From assembly GCA_016190245.1 (NCBI GenBank), contig JACPQY010000078.1:9821-73820 (forward strand): DNA of 64,000 bases, given 5' to 3'. This document shows, piece by piece, positions 28,273-36,946 of the stretch. The position numbers and the translations under genes are program-made. How positions within the stretch are numbered: the stretch's first letter is position 1; each line of letters begins with the position of its first letter. The notes beneath the pieces are model-generated. The model had not been told where the DNA came from. It worked only from the letters and a program-made list of their open reading frames with translations, and searched no databases. This DNA comes from Nitrospirota bacterium (GTDB lineage Bacteria; JACPQY01).

Positions 28273-28842
28273 ATGACCAAGGCGCGATCGAAAAAAGCAA
28301 CGGCGAAAAGGGACACGAAGAAACCCACGCGGGCCGCGAAGGTGACAAAGGCTATGGCGGCGCGCTCGGCACCGGCCTCGGAACCCCGAATGCCCAAGCC
28401 GGGCGAGGCGGCGCCGGATTTTAGACTGGCGACGGACGAAGGGCGCGAGGTGAGCCTCGCTGACTTTCGGGGAAAGAAGGTCGTCCTGTACTTCTACCCG
28501 AAAGATGACACCCCGGGGTGCACCGTGGAGGCCTGTTCGTTCCGCGATGGCTCAACCGATATCCAGGCCAAAGGCACGGTAGTGCTCGGCGTGAGTGTGG
28601 ATTCGGTCGTTTCCCATAAAAGATTCAGGGAGAAATACCGCCTCAACTTCCCCCTGCTTGCCGACACCGAGAAGAGGGTGGTGGAGGCCTACGGCGTGTG
28701 GAAGATGAGGTCGCTCTACGGCCGCTCCTTCATGGGAACGGAGCGCACGACGTTCGTGATCGACGAGAACGGGAAGATCGCGAAAGTCTTCCCCCGCGTG
28801 AAGGTGGATGGCCACCTCCAGGAGGTTCTGGGAGTGCTGTAG
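28273..28842 (+). CDS. bcp: thioredoxin-dependent peroxiredoxin (Bcp/PrxQ type) with basic N-terminal tail
   Basis: 189 residues. The peroxiredoxin domain (from PKPGEAAPDFRL, residue about 42) has YPKDDTPGCTVEACSFRD, with peroxidatic and resolving cysteines five apart as in the BCP alpha class, and the conserved Arg in GTERTTFVI. The first 40 residues (MTKARSKKATAKRDTKKPTR...) form a Lys/Ala/Thr-rich tail absent from usual Bcp (about 155 residues), like histone H1 tails. GGGAGG precedes the ATG. It reduces hydrogen peroxide and lipid peroxides; the tail may bind nucleic acid. Confidence 0.9.
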   Translation: MTKARSKKATAKRDTKKPTRAAKVTKAMAARSAPASEPRMPKPGEAAPDFRLATDEGREVSLADFRGKKVVLYFYPKDDTPGCTVEACSFRDGSTDIQAKGTVVLGVSVDSVVSHKRFREKYRLNFPLLADTEKRVVEAYGVWKMRSLYGRSFMGTERTTFVIDENGKIAKVFPRVKVDGHLQEVLGVL

Positions 28843-28880
28843 GGGCCGGGCCTTGGTGACTTCCCCGCCGAAGCGGGCCG

Positions 28881-30614
28881 TCAGATGACCTTGATCTCGT
28901 GGTGCTCGCCGAAGACGCTGCGCAGTCGGTCCGAGATCTCGCCCACGGTCGCGTAGCTCTCCACGCACTCGAGGATCGCCGGCATGAGGTTGGCCGTGCC
29001 GCGCGCGGCGTCTTCGAGCCTGCGAAGGGCGGCCCGGGCGGCCGCCTCATCGCGTGCGTCGCAAACGGCGCGGAGGCGCTTCTTCTGGGCCTCCTCGATG
29101 CGGGGGTCCACTTTCAGGATGGGTTTGTCAAAGACGTGATCGGATTGGCAGACGTTGACCCCGACTACGTTCAGCTCCTTCGTTTCGAGCATGCGCTGGT
29201 ACTCGGTCGCACTTTGAAGGATCTGAGTCTGGATGTAGCCACGCTCGATCGCCGGTAGAGCCCCGCCCATCTCTTGGATGCGATCCAGCAGGTTCGAGGC
29301 GTGCTCCTCGATCTGGTTCGTGACGGATTCAAGGGCCCAACTCCCGCCGAGGGGGTCTATCACATCCGCGACGCCGCTTTCGTGGGCGATCACCTGCTGC
29401 GTGCGCAGGGCCAGCATGGCGGACTCCTCCGTGGGCAGGGCGAGGGCCTCATCGTAGGCGTTGGTGTGGAGCGACTGCGCGCCGCCGAGCACGGCCGCGA
29501 GGGCCTGGATCGTCACACGGGCCACATTGACCATCGGCTGCTGGGCGGTGAGCGAGCAGCCGGCGGTCTGAGCGTGGAAGCGCAGCATGCACGAACGGGG
29601 ATCCTTGGCGCCGAACCGGTCCCGCATGAGTCTGGCCCAGAGCCGCCGCGCGGCGCGGAACTTCGCCACTTCCTCGATGAGATTGTTGTGGACGTCGAAG
29701 AAGAAGGAGAGCTGCGCGGCAAACCCGTCCACGGGGAGTCCCCGATCGAGAGCGGCCTGCACGTACTGCACCGCGTGGGCGAAGGTGAAAGCCACCTCCT
29801 GAACGGCTGTGGCTCCCGCCTCGCGAATGTGGTACCCGCTGATGCTGATCGCATTCCACTGCGGGACGTCTTTCGCGCAGTATTCGATCACGTCCGTCAC
29901 GAGGCGAAGAGACGCGCGGGGGGGGTAGATGTAGGTCCCACGCGCGACGTACTCCTTGAGGATGTCGTTCTGCACCGTCCCGCGCAGCGCGTTCGGCTGC
30001 GCGCCCTGTTTTTTCGCCGCCGCGATGTAGAGGGCGAGAAGCGTGGCCGCCGTCGCGTTGATCGTCATTGAGGTGCTGATCTGCGCGAGGGGGATCTGGG
30101 CGAAGAGGTCCTCCATGTCGGCAAGACTCGATATGCTCACGCCCACGCGGCCGACCTCGCCGGCGGCGCGGGGGTGATCGGGGTCGTAGCCCATTTGCGT
30201 GGGCAGGTCGAACGCCACCGATAGGCCGGTCTGCCCCTGCGCGAGGAGGTACCGGTAGCGTTTGTTCGTCTCGGCAGCGTTGCCGAAACCCGCGTACTGC
30301 CGCATGGTCCAGAAGCGGCTGCGGTACATCGTCGGCTGAATGCCCCGCGTGTAGGGATACTGGCCGGGATATCCGAGACGTTCGAGCGAGTCCGCACCGT
30401 CCGCGTCGGAGGGGTCGTACACCGGCTCGATCCGGAGATTCGAGGTCGTCCGGAACTCGGGTTTGCGCTCGGGGACCTTGGCCTTGGCTTTCGAGTAGGT
30501 GTCTTGCTCCCAGGCCAGGCGGGCCTTGACGGCCCTGTCCCGACGGGTCCGGCCGAGCCTAGGACGGTGAGGCGGCTCCCGTCTGTCGGCGTGGGCGTTC
30601 TTGGGGTTGGTCAT
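28881..30614 (-). CDS. methylmalonyl-CoA mutase, catalytic (alpha) subunit
   Basis: 577 residues, the TIM-barrel half only; the cobalamin-binding subunit must be encoded elsewhere. Motifs: [20 protein letters not shown] (substrate Tyr), [20 protein letters not shown] (Gln and Arg for the carboxylate), [15 protein letters not shown] (His) and [15 protein letters not shown]. The Tyr/Arg pair favours methylmalonyl-CoA over isobutyryl-CoA. It interconverts methylmalonyl- and succinyl-CoA. It is last in a minus-strand run with biotin carrier and biotin carboxylase genes, i.e. a propionate pathway. Little Shine-Dalgarno is visible before ATG 30614. Confidence 0.9.
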   Translation of the reverse strand: MTNPKNAHADRREPPHRPRLGRTRRDRAVKARLAWEQDTYSKAKAKVPERKPEFRTTSNLRIEPVYDPSDADGADSLERLGYPGQYPYTRGIQPTMYRSRFWTMRQYAGFGNAAETNKRYRYLLAQGQTGLSVAFDLPTQMGYDPDHPRAAGEVGRVGVSISSLADMEDLFAQIPLAQISTSMTINATAATLLALYIAAAKKQGAQPNALRGTVQNDILKEYVARGTYIYPPRASLRLVTDVIEYCAKDVPQWNAISISGYHIREAGATAVQEVAFTFAHAVQYVQAALDRGLPVDGFAAQLSFFFDVHNNLIEEVAKFRAARRLWARLMRDRFGAKDPRSCMLRFHAQTAGCSLTAQQPMVNVARVTIQALAAVLGGAQSLHTNAYDEALALPTEESAMLALRTQQVIAHESGVADVIDPLGGSWALESVTNQIEEHASNLLDRIQEMGGALPAIERGYIQTQILQSATEYQRMLETKELNVVGVNVCQSDHVFDKPILKVDPRIEEAQKKRLRAVCDARDEAAARAALRRLEDAARGTANLMPAILECVESYATVGEISDRLRSVFGEHHEIKVI

Positions 30615-30661
30615 GGAGGGGTGGGGGCTCGGGTCACGTATCCTTGCATCGGGCCGCCTCG

Positions 30662-31177
30662 TCAGCCCTTGGCATCGTCCACCACGAGAAGGACGTCGCC
30701 GGAATCCACGGTGTCCCCCTCGCGGGCCTCGACCTTGACGACCCGTCCGTCCTTGGGCGACTTGATCTCGTTCTCCATCTTCATGGCTTCAATGATCGCG
30801 ATGGTTTCACCGCTGCGGACGGCATCGCCGGCCTTCGGCAGGACCTTGAGCACGCGGCCGGGCATGGGCGAGGGGACCGCGATGCGGCCCTTCTGGGCAC
30901 CCCGTCGGGCCGCGTGCGCTGCGGCAATGCCGCCGGCCCTCACCTCGACGTCCCACGCGCGGCCGTCGCGCGTGACCTTGACCTTGTCCGGCTCGGACGC
31001 CGTCACCGTGAAGGTGTGGTGGCGGCCCTCGATCAGCAGGGAAAGACGTCCGGCTCGCACTCGCAGGACGTCGGCCACGCGTGTCCGCCCCCCGAGGTTG
31101 ATCTCGATCTTTCGTTCCCCGATCCGCTTGACCTCCAGGTCGTGCTGCCGGCCCTCGACGATGCAGGCGTATTTCAT
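30662..31177 (-). CDS. biotin carboxyl carrier protein domain protein of acyl-CoA carboxylase
   Basis: 171 residues. The C-terminal biotinyl domain has [12 protein letters not shown] and the biotinylated lysine in [10 protein letters not shown]. The N-terminal 90 residues form the small beta-rich domain that links carrier and carboxylase in acyl-CoA carboxylases. Separate BC and BCCP genes plus a carboxyltransferase at 36.9 kb make a likely propionyl-CoA carboxylase. A repeat-filled 164-bp gap separates it from the carboxylase gene. Confidence 0.88.
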   Translation of the reverse strand: MKYACIVEGRQHDLEVKRIGERKIEINLGGRTRVADVLRVRAGRLSLLIEGRHHTFTVTASEPDKVKVTRDGRAWDVEVRAGGIAAAHAARRGAQKGRIAVPSPMPGRVLKVLPKAGDAVRSGETIAIIEAMKMENEIKSPKDGRVVKVEAREGDTVDSGDVLLVVDDAKG

Positions 31178-31210
31178 GACCTACTGACGTTTGGAGAATT
31201 GGTGAAGCCC

Positions 31211-31312
31211 CGAGATTGCTTCGCCGGCCCGCGTCGCTTGCGCTCGCGGCTTCGGCTCGCATTGACACCCCCCCTCGTCATGGCGAGAAGGCTCCGCGAC
31301 AAAGCAATCTCG
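31211..31312. repeat. inverted pair of GTCAT-GCGAG...GCAATCTCG repeats
   Basis: CGAGATTGCT (31211-31220) and AGCAATCTCG (31303-31312) form perfect 10-bp arms. Between them are CTCGCATTGAC (about 31256-31266) and CGTCATGGCGAG (31276-31287), i.e. two facing copies of the same repeat type seen at 16.2 kb. It lies between the carboxylase stop and the biotin carrier gene and is likely transcribed. Confidence 0.55.
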
Positions 31313-31341
31313 AAAGGGGATGGATCCATTGTGTCCGGACC

Positions 31342-32903
31342 TCAAGATGCGGCCCTCAAGCTGGACCGGCGTCCCGCGAGGGTCCACGGACTTGGCCCCT
31401 CGGCCGCGCCGGAGGCGGACGGGGACGGGCGCGTGCCCGGTTCCGTATCCTCGAGGAATCGGTGGACCCCGGCCGCGAGGGCCGGCAGCTCCGTGCCTTC
31501 GGTGGGGAACAGGGGCGCCGATTTGGATAGATACTCGTCCTCGATGAAGTGCGTGTCGAGATCGCCCTCCCGGAATCGCGGATGGCGCATGAGCCAGCGC
31601 AGGAAGGGGATGTTGTGTCGCGTGCCCGCAATCTCGTATTCGGCCAGGGCCCGTTCCATCCGGCGGATCGCCTCCGCACGATCCCGGCCCCAGACGATCA
31701 ACTTGGCGAGGAGGGGGTCGTAGAAAACGGGGACCGTCCATCCCTCGTAGATCCCGCTGTCCACCCGTACCCAAGGTCCCGAGGGTTCCGTGAGGTGGGC
31801 GATCGTGCCGGGCGCCGGAAAGAATTTCTTGAGGGGGTCCTCGGCATAGACGCGGCACTCGATGGCCCAGCCGGTCCTTCGGATCTCCTCCTGGGACCAT
31901 GGCAGCGGTGCGCCGGACGCGAGCGCGAGCTGGGCGGAAACAAGGTCAATCTGCGTGACCATCTCCGTGACGGGATGCTCCACCTGGAGCCGGGTGTTCA
32001 TTTCGAGGAAATAAAAGTTCTCCTCGGGGTCCACCACGAACTCGACCGTCCCGGCGTTCACGTAGCCCACGGCCTGGGCGGCGCGAACCGCGGCCTCTCC
32101 CATCTTCGTGCGGATGGCCTCGGAGATGAACGGCGAGGGGCATTCCTCCACCACCTTCTGGTAGCGGCGTTGAATCGAACACTCCCGCTCGCCGAGATAG
32201 AGGGCGCGGCCGCCGGTGTCCGCGAGAATCTGCATCTCGATGTGCCGCGGTTTGCGGATGTACTTTTCGAGGTAGACGTCGCCGACGCCGAACGCGGACT
32301 TAGCCTCGGAGGAGGCCCGTTCGAAGAGCTTGGGGAGGTCCTCCTCTCGATCCACGATCCGCATCCCTTTCCCGCCGCCCCCGCTGGCGGCCTTGAGGAG
32401 GACGGGGAACCCGAGGGCCTTCGCCTGCTCTCGGGCTTCCTGCGCGTTCGCGAGGGCCTGACGCATGCCCGGCACGATGGGCACGCCGGCCTCCGCCATG
32501 ATCTTCCGGGCCGCCGTTTTGGACCCCATCCGTTCGATCGCCTTGGGGGGGGGGCCGATGAAGACGATCCCGGCGTCCGCGCAGGCCTGGGCGAACGCCG
32601 CGTTCTCGGAGAGGAAACCGTAGCCGGGATGGATCGCATCCGCCCCGGTCGAGCGGGCGGCATCCAGGATCCGCTGGACATTGAGGTAGCTTTCGCGGGC
32701 GGGGGGGGGCCGATCTCGACCGCCTCCTCGGCGGCGAGGACATGAAGGGCCTTGCGGTCGGCCTCGGAAAAGACGGCCACGGAGGGGATGCCCCATTCCT
32801 TGAGCGCGCGGATGACACGGACGGCGATCTCCCCCCGGTTGGCCACGAGGACCTTCCGGAAGGGCCGGCGCTCCGGGAGAGAGAACGAAGTGTTGGGACC
32901 CAC
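31342..32903 (-). CDS. biotin carboxylase subunit, frameshifted at a nine-base G tract
   Basis: Two frames together encode a full biotin carboxylase of about 520 residues. N-terminal part from GTG 32903: [21 protein letters not shown]-terminal part (to the stop at 31342): [20 protein letters not shown]-grasp [25 protein letters not shown] and [12 protein letters not shown]. The switch is at G9 (32701-32709); one more G would rejoin the frames as [14 protein letters not shown]. This is a sequencing error, an inactive gene, or slippage. No canonical start lies at the usual M-F-R-K position; GTG 32903 adds 15 residues. Role: ATP-dependent carboxylation of biotin. Confidence 0.82.
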
Positions 32904-32940
32904 TACCGGGCGATCGAGACGGTGCCCGCTCCGGCCGCGC

Positions 32941-33237
32941 TCACGCGGGCTTCGTGGCCGAGGCGGAAGATCCCTCCTTGCCGCCCCCACCTCCGGTTTC
33001 GCTTGTTTTGCCGGCCCCTGCCGTCTCGCCCTCCTTTTTCTTCTGGGTCGACGAGCCGCCCGAAGCGTAGTCCGTCTTGTACCAACCCGTTCCCTTGAGC
33101 ACAAAGCTCGTCTGGGAGATCTGCCGGCGCGCGGCCTTCCCGCACTTCGGACACCGTGCGGAGCCGGGTGCGGTGATTTTCTGCACCTTCTCGAAAGTGT
33201 GCCGGCAGGAAGAGCAGCTATACTCATAGATCGGCAT
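32941..33237 (-). CDS. FmdB-type zinc ribbon protein
   Basis: 98 residues. The N-terminal zinc ribbon [16 protein letters not shown] ... CPKCGKA has two CxxC pairs, typical of FmdB/putative regulatory proteins. [14 protein letters not shown] is the conserved second element. The C-terminal 45 residues are Gly/Ser/Lys-rich and probably disordered. AAGGAGGA precedes the ATG. It is 24 nt after the GGDEF gene and 37 nt before the biotin carboxylase, so part of the same minus-strand transcript. Confidence 0.85.
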   Translation of the reverse strand: MPIYEYSCSSCRHTFEKVQKITAPGSARCPKCGKAARRQISQTSFVLKGTGWYKTDYASGGSSTQKKKEGETAGAGKTSETGGGGGKEGSSASATKPA

Positions 33238-33261
33238 GGACCCGGTCCTCCTTGGGCGTCT

Positions 33262-34239
33262 CTACTCCTGGGCGACCACCACGCGGTTCCGCCCGGCGTC
33301 TTTGGCGCAGTACAGCGCGTCGTCCGCCAGCCGGATAAGCTGATCGACGTGGGCGACCTTGTGACGGGGCCAGTTCGCCACGCCGAAGCTCACCCGCACG
33401 TCGAGCGGGCCGTCTTGGGATGGGAACCCTTCGCGCTCGACCGTCCGCCGCATCTTCTCGGCCGCGGCCACCGCGCCCTCCAGTTCCGTTTCGGGGAGGA
33501 TCACGGCGAATTCCTCGCCGCCGTAGCGGGCCACGACGTCCGACCCGCGCAGGGCCTGTTTGATGAGAGCGGCCAGATGGGAAAGGACCATGTCGCCCAC
33601 TTGATGGCCGTGAGTATCGTTGATTTTCTTGAAGTGGTCAATGTCCATGAGGATGAACGAGATCGGCTTCTGGTAGCGGACGGCCCGGCTGAACTCGCGC
33701 GAGAGCTCCTCCATAAAGTGGCGGCGGTTGTAGACCTGGGTGAGTTCGTCGATGCTGGCCAGTTCGCGCAGCCGATCGCGGCTTTTCTTGAGCTCCAGGT
33801 GGGTCTTTACGCGCGCGCGCAGCTCGGGGCCGCGCTCCTTCCAGCTTCCCTTCTCGACGTAGTCCGAGGCCCCGAGTTCGAAGCAGCGGATCTTGGTCTC
33901 CATGTCGCGAGCGCTCGTGAGCATGATGATGGGGATGTCCTTGAACTTCTTGCGCGTCAGGTCCAGGAACTTCAGCCCGTCGATCCCCGGCATGTTCACA
34001 TCGCAGATGATGAGGTCAACCCGGTTGTGCTGGAGCGACTTGATCCCCTCGGCGCCGCCCGCCGCCTCGTAGCAGTGATCGAAGAGCTGCGCCTCCTGGA
34101 TGATGGCGAGGATTTCCTGGCGGGTCACCTCCGAGTCGTCGATGACGAGGATCCCCCGCTCGACCGGCTCGGTCTCCTCCGCTCCTCTCTGGACCGGCGC
34201 CGCCTCCGGCCTCAGCTCCTGGGGAGAGGCCAAATCCAT
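33262..34239 (-). CDS. response regulator diguanylate cyclase (REC-GGDEF)
   Basis: 325 residues. Residues about 28-145 are a receiver (ILVIDDSE, phospho-Asp in [10 protein letters not shown], Lys-less end VEKGSW). Residues about 160-320 are a GGDEF domain with active motif [13 protein letters not shown]; the inhibitory RxxD site (RGSD) lies exactly five residues before it. It makes c-di-GMP upon phosphorylation, with product feedback. It is divergent from an HD-GYP gene that would degrade the messenger. ATG 34239 has a -10 box only 8 nt away. Confidence 0.93.
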   Translation of the reverse strand: MDLASPQELRPEAAPVQRGAEETEPVERGILVIDDSEVTRQEILAIIQEAQLFDHCYEAAGGAEGIKSLQHNRVDLIICDVNMPGIDGLKFLDLTRKKFKDIPIIMLTSARDMETKIRCFELGASDYVEKGSWKERGPELRARVKTHLELKKSRDRLRELASIDELTQVYNRRHFMEELSREFSRAVRYQKPISFILMDIDHFKKINDTHGHQVGDMVLSHLAALIKQALRGSDVVARYGGEEFAVILPETELEGAVAAAEKMRRTVEREGFPSQDGPLDVRVSFGVANWPRHKVAHVDQLIRLADDALYCAKDAGRNRVVVAQE

Positions 34240-34247
34240 AACCCTTG

Positions 34248-34276
34248 ATTGTAGGCCAAAGGAGGGGGCCGTACAA
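34248..34276 (-). promoter_or_regulatory. promoter of the diguanylate cyclase gene
   Basis: Minus strand TTGTAC (34271-34276) and TACAAT (34248-34253), spacer 17. The predicted start near 34241 gives almost no leader before ATG 34239. Confidence 0.5.
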
Positions 34277-34305
34277 GGATGCGGGGCAGAGTCTTTTCCC
34301 GGGTC

Positions 34306-34334
34306 TTGACACAGTGCGTCAGAGTCTCTATTAT
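34306..34334 (+). promoter_or_regulatory. strong promoter with overlapping dyad, upstream of HD-GYP gene
   Basis: TTGACA (34306-34311) and TATTAT (34329-34334), spacer 17. CTATTAT (34328-34334) and ATAATAG (34353-34359) form a 7-bp inverted repeat over the start region, a possible regulator site. The surrounding 34310-34370 is clearly AT-richer than its neighbours. Confidence 0.6.
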
Positions 34335-34404
34335 CGGAAAATACAATACACTATAATAGAAAATGGGCAATCGTGCCGTCTCCGCATCGGGCGCCGCGCT
34401 CGGC

Positions 34405-34432
34405 TTGATGTTCGCCCGAGCGTTGCTACAAT
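34405..34432 (+). promoter_or_regulatory. second possible promoter of the HD-GYP gene
   Basis: TTGATG (34405-34410) and TACAAT (34427-34432), spacer 16. The predicted start would be about 11 nt before the TTG start codon at 34451. Confidence 0.45.
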
Positions 34433-34450
34433 ACCGTCGGAGTCGCTGGC

Positions 34451-35974
34451 TTGAGGCAGATTTCGATCTCGGACCTACCCACGGGTGTCACGCTGCTGCA
34501 TCCCCTTTATCACGGCGGCGGCCAACTCCTTCACTCCAAGGGGGATGTGCTTACCCCCGAGAATTTCGATCTGATGCGGAAGGCGGGCATCCAGTCCGTC
34601 TACGAGCTGGGGCCGGAGGACTGGCTGGAGGGCTTCCTCTTCCAATGCCGGTCGGAAGCGGTGCCTGTGAAGGACTTGGAGGTGGGCTCCACGCTGACAC
34701 ACCCCCTGAGCAACGACAAGGGCGTGCTGCTCCTCGAGCGCGGGGTGAAGGTTACCGAGGGGATCAAGCGCGGCCTCATGAGCCGCGGCTACGAGAATCT
34801 CTACCGCGAGCGCACGCCCGAGGAGCGCCGGCTCCACGAGGCGGACGCCTACCTTTCGATGGTCCGCCGCGAGCTGGTCAAGCCCTTCAAGCTGGAGGAT
34901 CTGCGATTCACCGAGAGGGACCTGATCCAGAGCGAGGCCGACATTTCGCTCGCCACGATCGAGCGGCAGCTCCAGGACCTGGACCTCAATGTAAAACCCT
35001 CCGGCGCGCCGCTTCACAAGGAGCTCCGCCGCGCGGACAAGACCCGCACCCGCTCCGAGAAGGAGCTGGCGCGTGCCTTCTCCGTCTACCAGGCGTGCCT
35101 GGGTCAGGTGGAGAAGATGATGCACATGCTCAAGGAGAACCAGTCCTTCTCCGGGACGCGCGTGGGGGACATGTGCCGCGAGATCATCGGTCTGCTCATC
35201 GACGACAAGGAACTCCTTCTCAATTTCACGAACCTCGCCTGGCAGCGGGCCTACCTCCCCTCGCACAGCACCAACACGGCGATCCTGGCCATGAACATCG
35301 CCACGGCGCTCGGCTACAGCGCCCCGCAGGTGCTGGAGATCGGGTACGGCGCCCTGCTCCACGACATCGGGATGCTCTGGGTGCCCGAGGAAATCGTCAA
35401 CAAGAAGGGGCGCCTCACGCCCTACGAGCGCATCGAGGTGAGCAAGCATCCCTATCACGCGGTCACGATGCTGCGGAGGATCCGGGGACTCCCCACGGGC
35501 GTCCCCTTGATCGTCTTCCAGGTCCACGAGAGGCTGGACGGCGGCGGCTATCCGCGCCGCAACTCGGAAGAGAAGATTCACCGCTTCTCGAAAATGATCA
35601 CCGTCGCGGATATCTACGAGGCCCTGACGAAACCGAGACCCTTCCGGGCGGCCTACAAGCCGTACGACGCCATGCGGCTCACGCTCCAGATGGTCTATCG
35701 CAAGGAGATCGATGCCGACAGCGTCCGCGCGTTCCTCCAGTACGTTTCGCTGTATCCCATCGGGAGCTTCGTGCGCCTCTCGGACGAACGGGTGGGCAAA
35801 GTCATCGGGGCGAACGAGGAGGACTACACGCGCCCGCTCGTGCGGGTCATGTGGCAAGGGGACCAACCGCTGCCGGCGCACCAGGTGGTGGATCTGTACA
35901 GGGATCAAACCGTTCACATCGTGGAGGCCCTGCGCAACGCCGATACGTCCGAGGCCCTGTTCGAGGGTTTCTAG
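34451..35974 (+). CDS. HD-GYP domain c-di-GMP phosphodiesterase-like protein
   Basis: 507 residues from TTG 34451 (CGGAG 8 nt upstream). The first 250 residues have no receiver; they contain two short beta-rich repeats (PLYHGGGQLLHSKGDVLTPE and PLSNDKGVLLLERGVKV). The catalytic domain follows: HSTNTAILAMNIA, LLHDIGMLWVPEE (HD, about residue 300), HPYHAVTMLRR and HERLDGGGYPR (GYP, about 358). The metal residues are intact, so c-di-GMP hydrolysis is likely. It is divergent from the REC-GGDEF gene. Confidence 0.88.
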   Translation: MRQISISDLPTGVTLLHPLYHGGGQLLHSKGDVLTPENFDLMRKAGIQSVYELGPEDWLEGFLFQCRSEAVPVKDLEVGSTLTHPLSNDKGVLLLERGVKVTEGIKRGLMSRGYENLYRERTPEERRLHEADAYLSMVRRELVKPFKLEDLRFTERDLIQSEADISLATIERQLQDLDLNVKPSGAPLHKELRRADKTRTRSEKELARAFSVYQACLGQVEKMMHMLKENQSFSGTRVGDMCREIIGLLIDDKELLLNFTNLAWQRAYLPSHSTNTAILAMNIATALGYSAPQVLEIGYGALLHDIGMLWVPEEIVNKKGRLTPYERIEVSKHPYHAVTMLRRIRGLPTGVPLIVFQVHERLDGGGYPRRNSEEKIHRFSKMITVADIYEALTKPRPFRAAYKPYDAMRLTLQMVYRKEIDADSVRAFLQYVSLYPIGSFVRLSDERVGKVIGANEEDYTRPLVRVMWQGDQPLPAHQVVDLYRDQTVHIVEALRNADTSEALFEGF

Positions 35975-36056
35975 TCCCGCTCGCAGAGAGACGCTATCCC
36001 GATGAAGTCTTCAAGCTGGAAGTCGTCTTGACCCGAACCATCCAAAGGGGGTTCCC

Positions 36057-36944
36057 ATGAGCAACTGGAAAGACAAGGTCGTCATTACCTGCGCCATCAC
36101 CGGCGCCCTGGCCAACCGCAAGCAGGCCGAGGGCATCCCGTACAGACCCGAGGAGTACGGCGAGGAGGCGAAACGGGCCTATGACGCGGGGGCGGCCGTC
36201 GTTCACGTGCACGCCCGCGAAGAGGACGGGACCCCTTCGATGAGGCCGGAGATGTACCGCCGCGAGCGCGACGAAATCCGAAAACGCTCCCCCATCATTC
36301 TCAACTTTTCCACGGGCGCGATCGGCATCCCGCCCGAGCAGCGCATCGCGCACATCCGTGAGCTCCAGCCCGACATCGGCGCGCTCAACATGGGCAGCGT
36401 CAACTACCTGAAGTACAGCGAAAATCGCAAGAGCTTCGTCTGGGATTTCACGTTCCAGAACAACATGAACGAGGTCACGTTCTTCCTCACCGAGATGAAC
36501 AAGGCCGGCGTGAAGCCGGAGTGTGAGTGCTTCGATACGGGGCACGTGGTCAACTCCCACCACCTGATCCACATGGGCATCCTCAAGGCGCCGCCGGACT
36601 ACAGCCTCATCCTCGGCAGCGGCGGGATCGCGCCCGAGCCGGAGGATCTGATGCATATCGTTCGCAAACTCCCGCCGGGGGCGACGTGGAAGACGATTCC
36701 CGTCAGCCACGCCACGTGGCGACTCACCGCCCAGGCGATCGTCATGGGTGGGAACATCCGTGTCGGATTCGAGGACAACTTCTATCTCCCGAACGGGAAC
36801 AAGGCGCGGTCGAACGGCGAGCTGGTGGAGGCGGCCGCGAACCTGGCCCGGGTGATCGGGCGCGAGGTGGCGAGCGTGGACGAGGCCCGGCAGATCCTCG
36901 GCCTCCCGGCGCGCAGCGCCTCTTCCGCAGCCTCCGCCGCGTAG
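36057..36944 (+). CDS. beta-keto acid cleavage enzyme (BKACE, DUF849)
   Basis: 295 residues. TIM-barrel zinc enzymes that cleave beta-keto acids with acetyl-CoA or another acyl-CoA, giving acetoacetate and a CoA ester. Zinc His pair in AAVVHVHAREEDG; KIPxS-like SHATWRL; Glu in VGFEDNFYLPNG. The starting ITCAITGA is typical. AAAGGGGG precedes ATG 36057. The next gene, an acyl-CoA carboxyltransferase, starts 2 nt after its stop, so its CoA product may feed the carboxylase. Confidence 0.9.
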   Translation: MSNWKDKVVITCAITGALANRKQAEGIPYRPEEYGEEAKRAYDAGAAVVHVHAREEDGTPSMRPEMYRRERDEIRKRSPIILNFSTGAIGIPPEQRIAHIRELQPDIGALNMGSVNYLKYSENRKSFVWDFTFQNNMNEVTFFLTEMNKAGVKPECECFDTGHVVNSHHLIHMGILKAPPDYSLILGSGGIAPEPEDLMHIVRKLPPGATWKTIPVSHATWRLTAQAIVMGGNIRVGFEDNFYLPNGNKARSNGELVEAAANLARVIGREVASVDEARQILGLPARSASSAASAA

Positions 36945-36946
36945 CC

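Noticed and set aside
28881-30614. Isobutyryl-CoA mutase or a related mutase
   Set aside because: The Tyr and Arg residues expected for methylmalonyl-CoA are in place and carboxylase genes are adjacent.
34363-36060. A long plus-strand frame overlapping the HD-GYP gene
   Set aside because: Arg/Gly/Pro-rich shadow; the overlapping frame has HD and GYP motifs.
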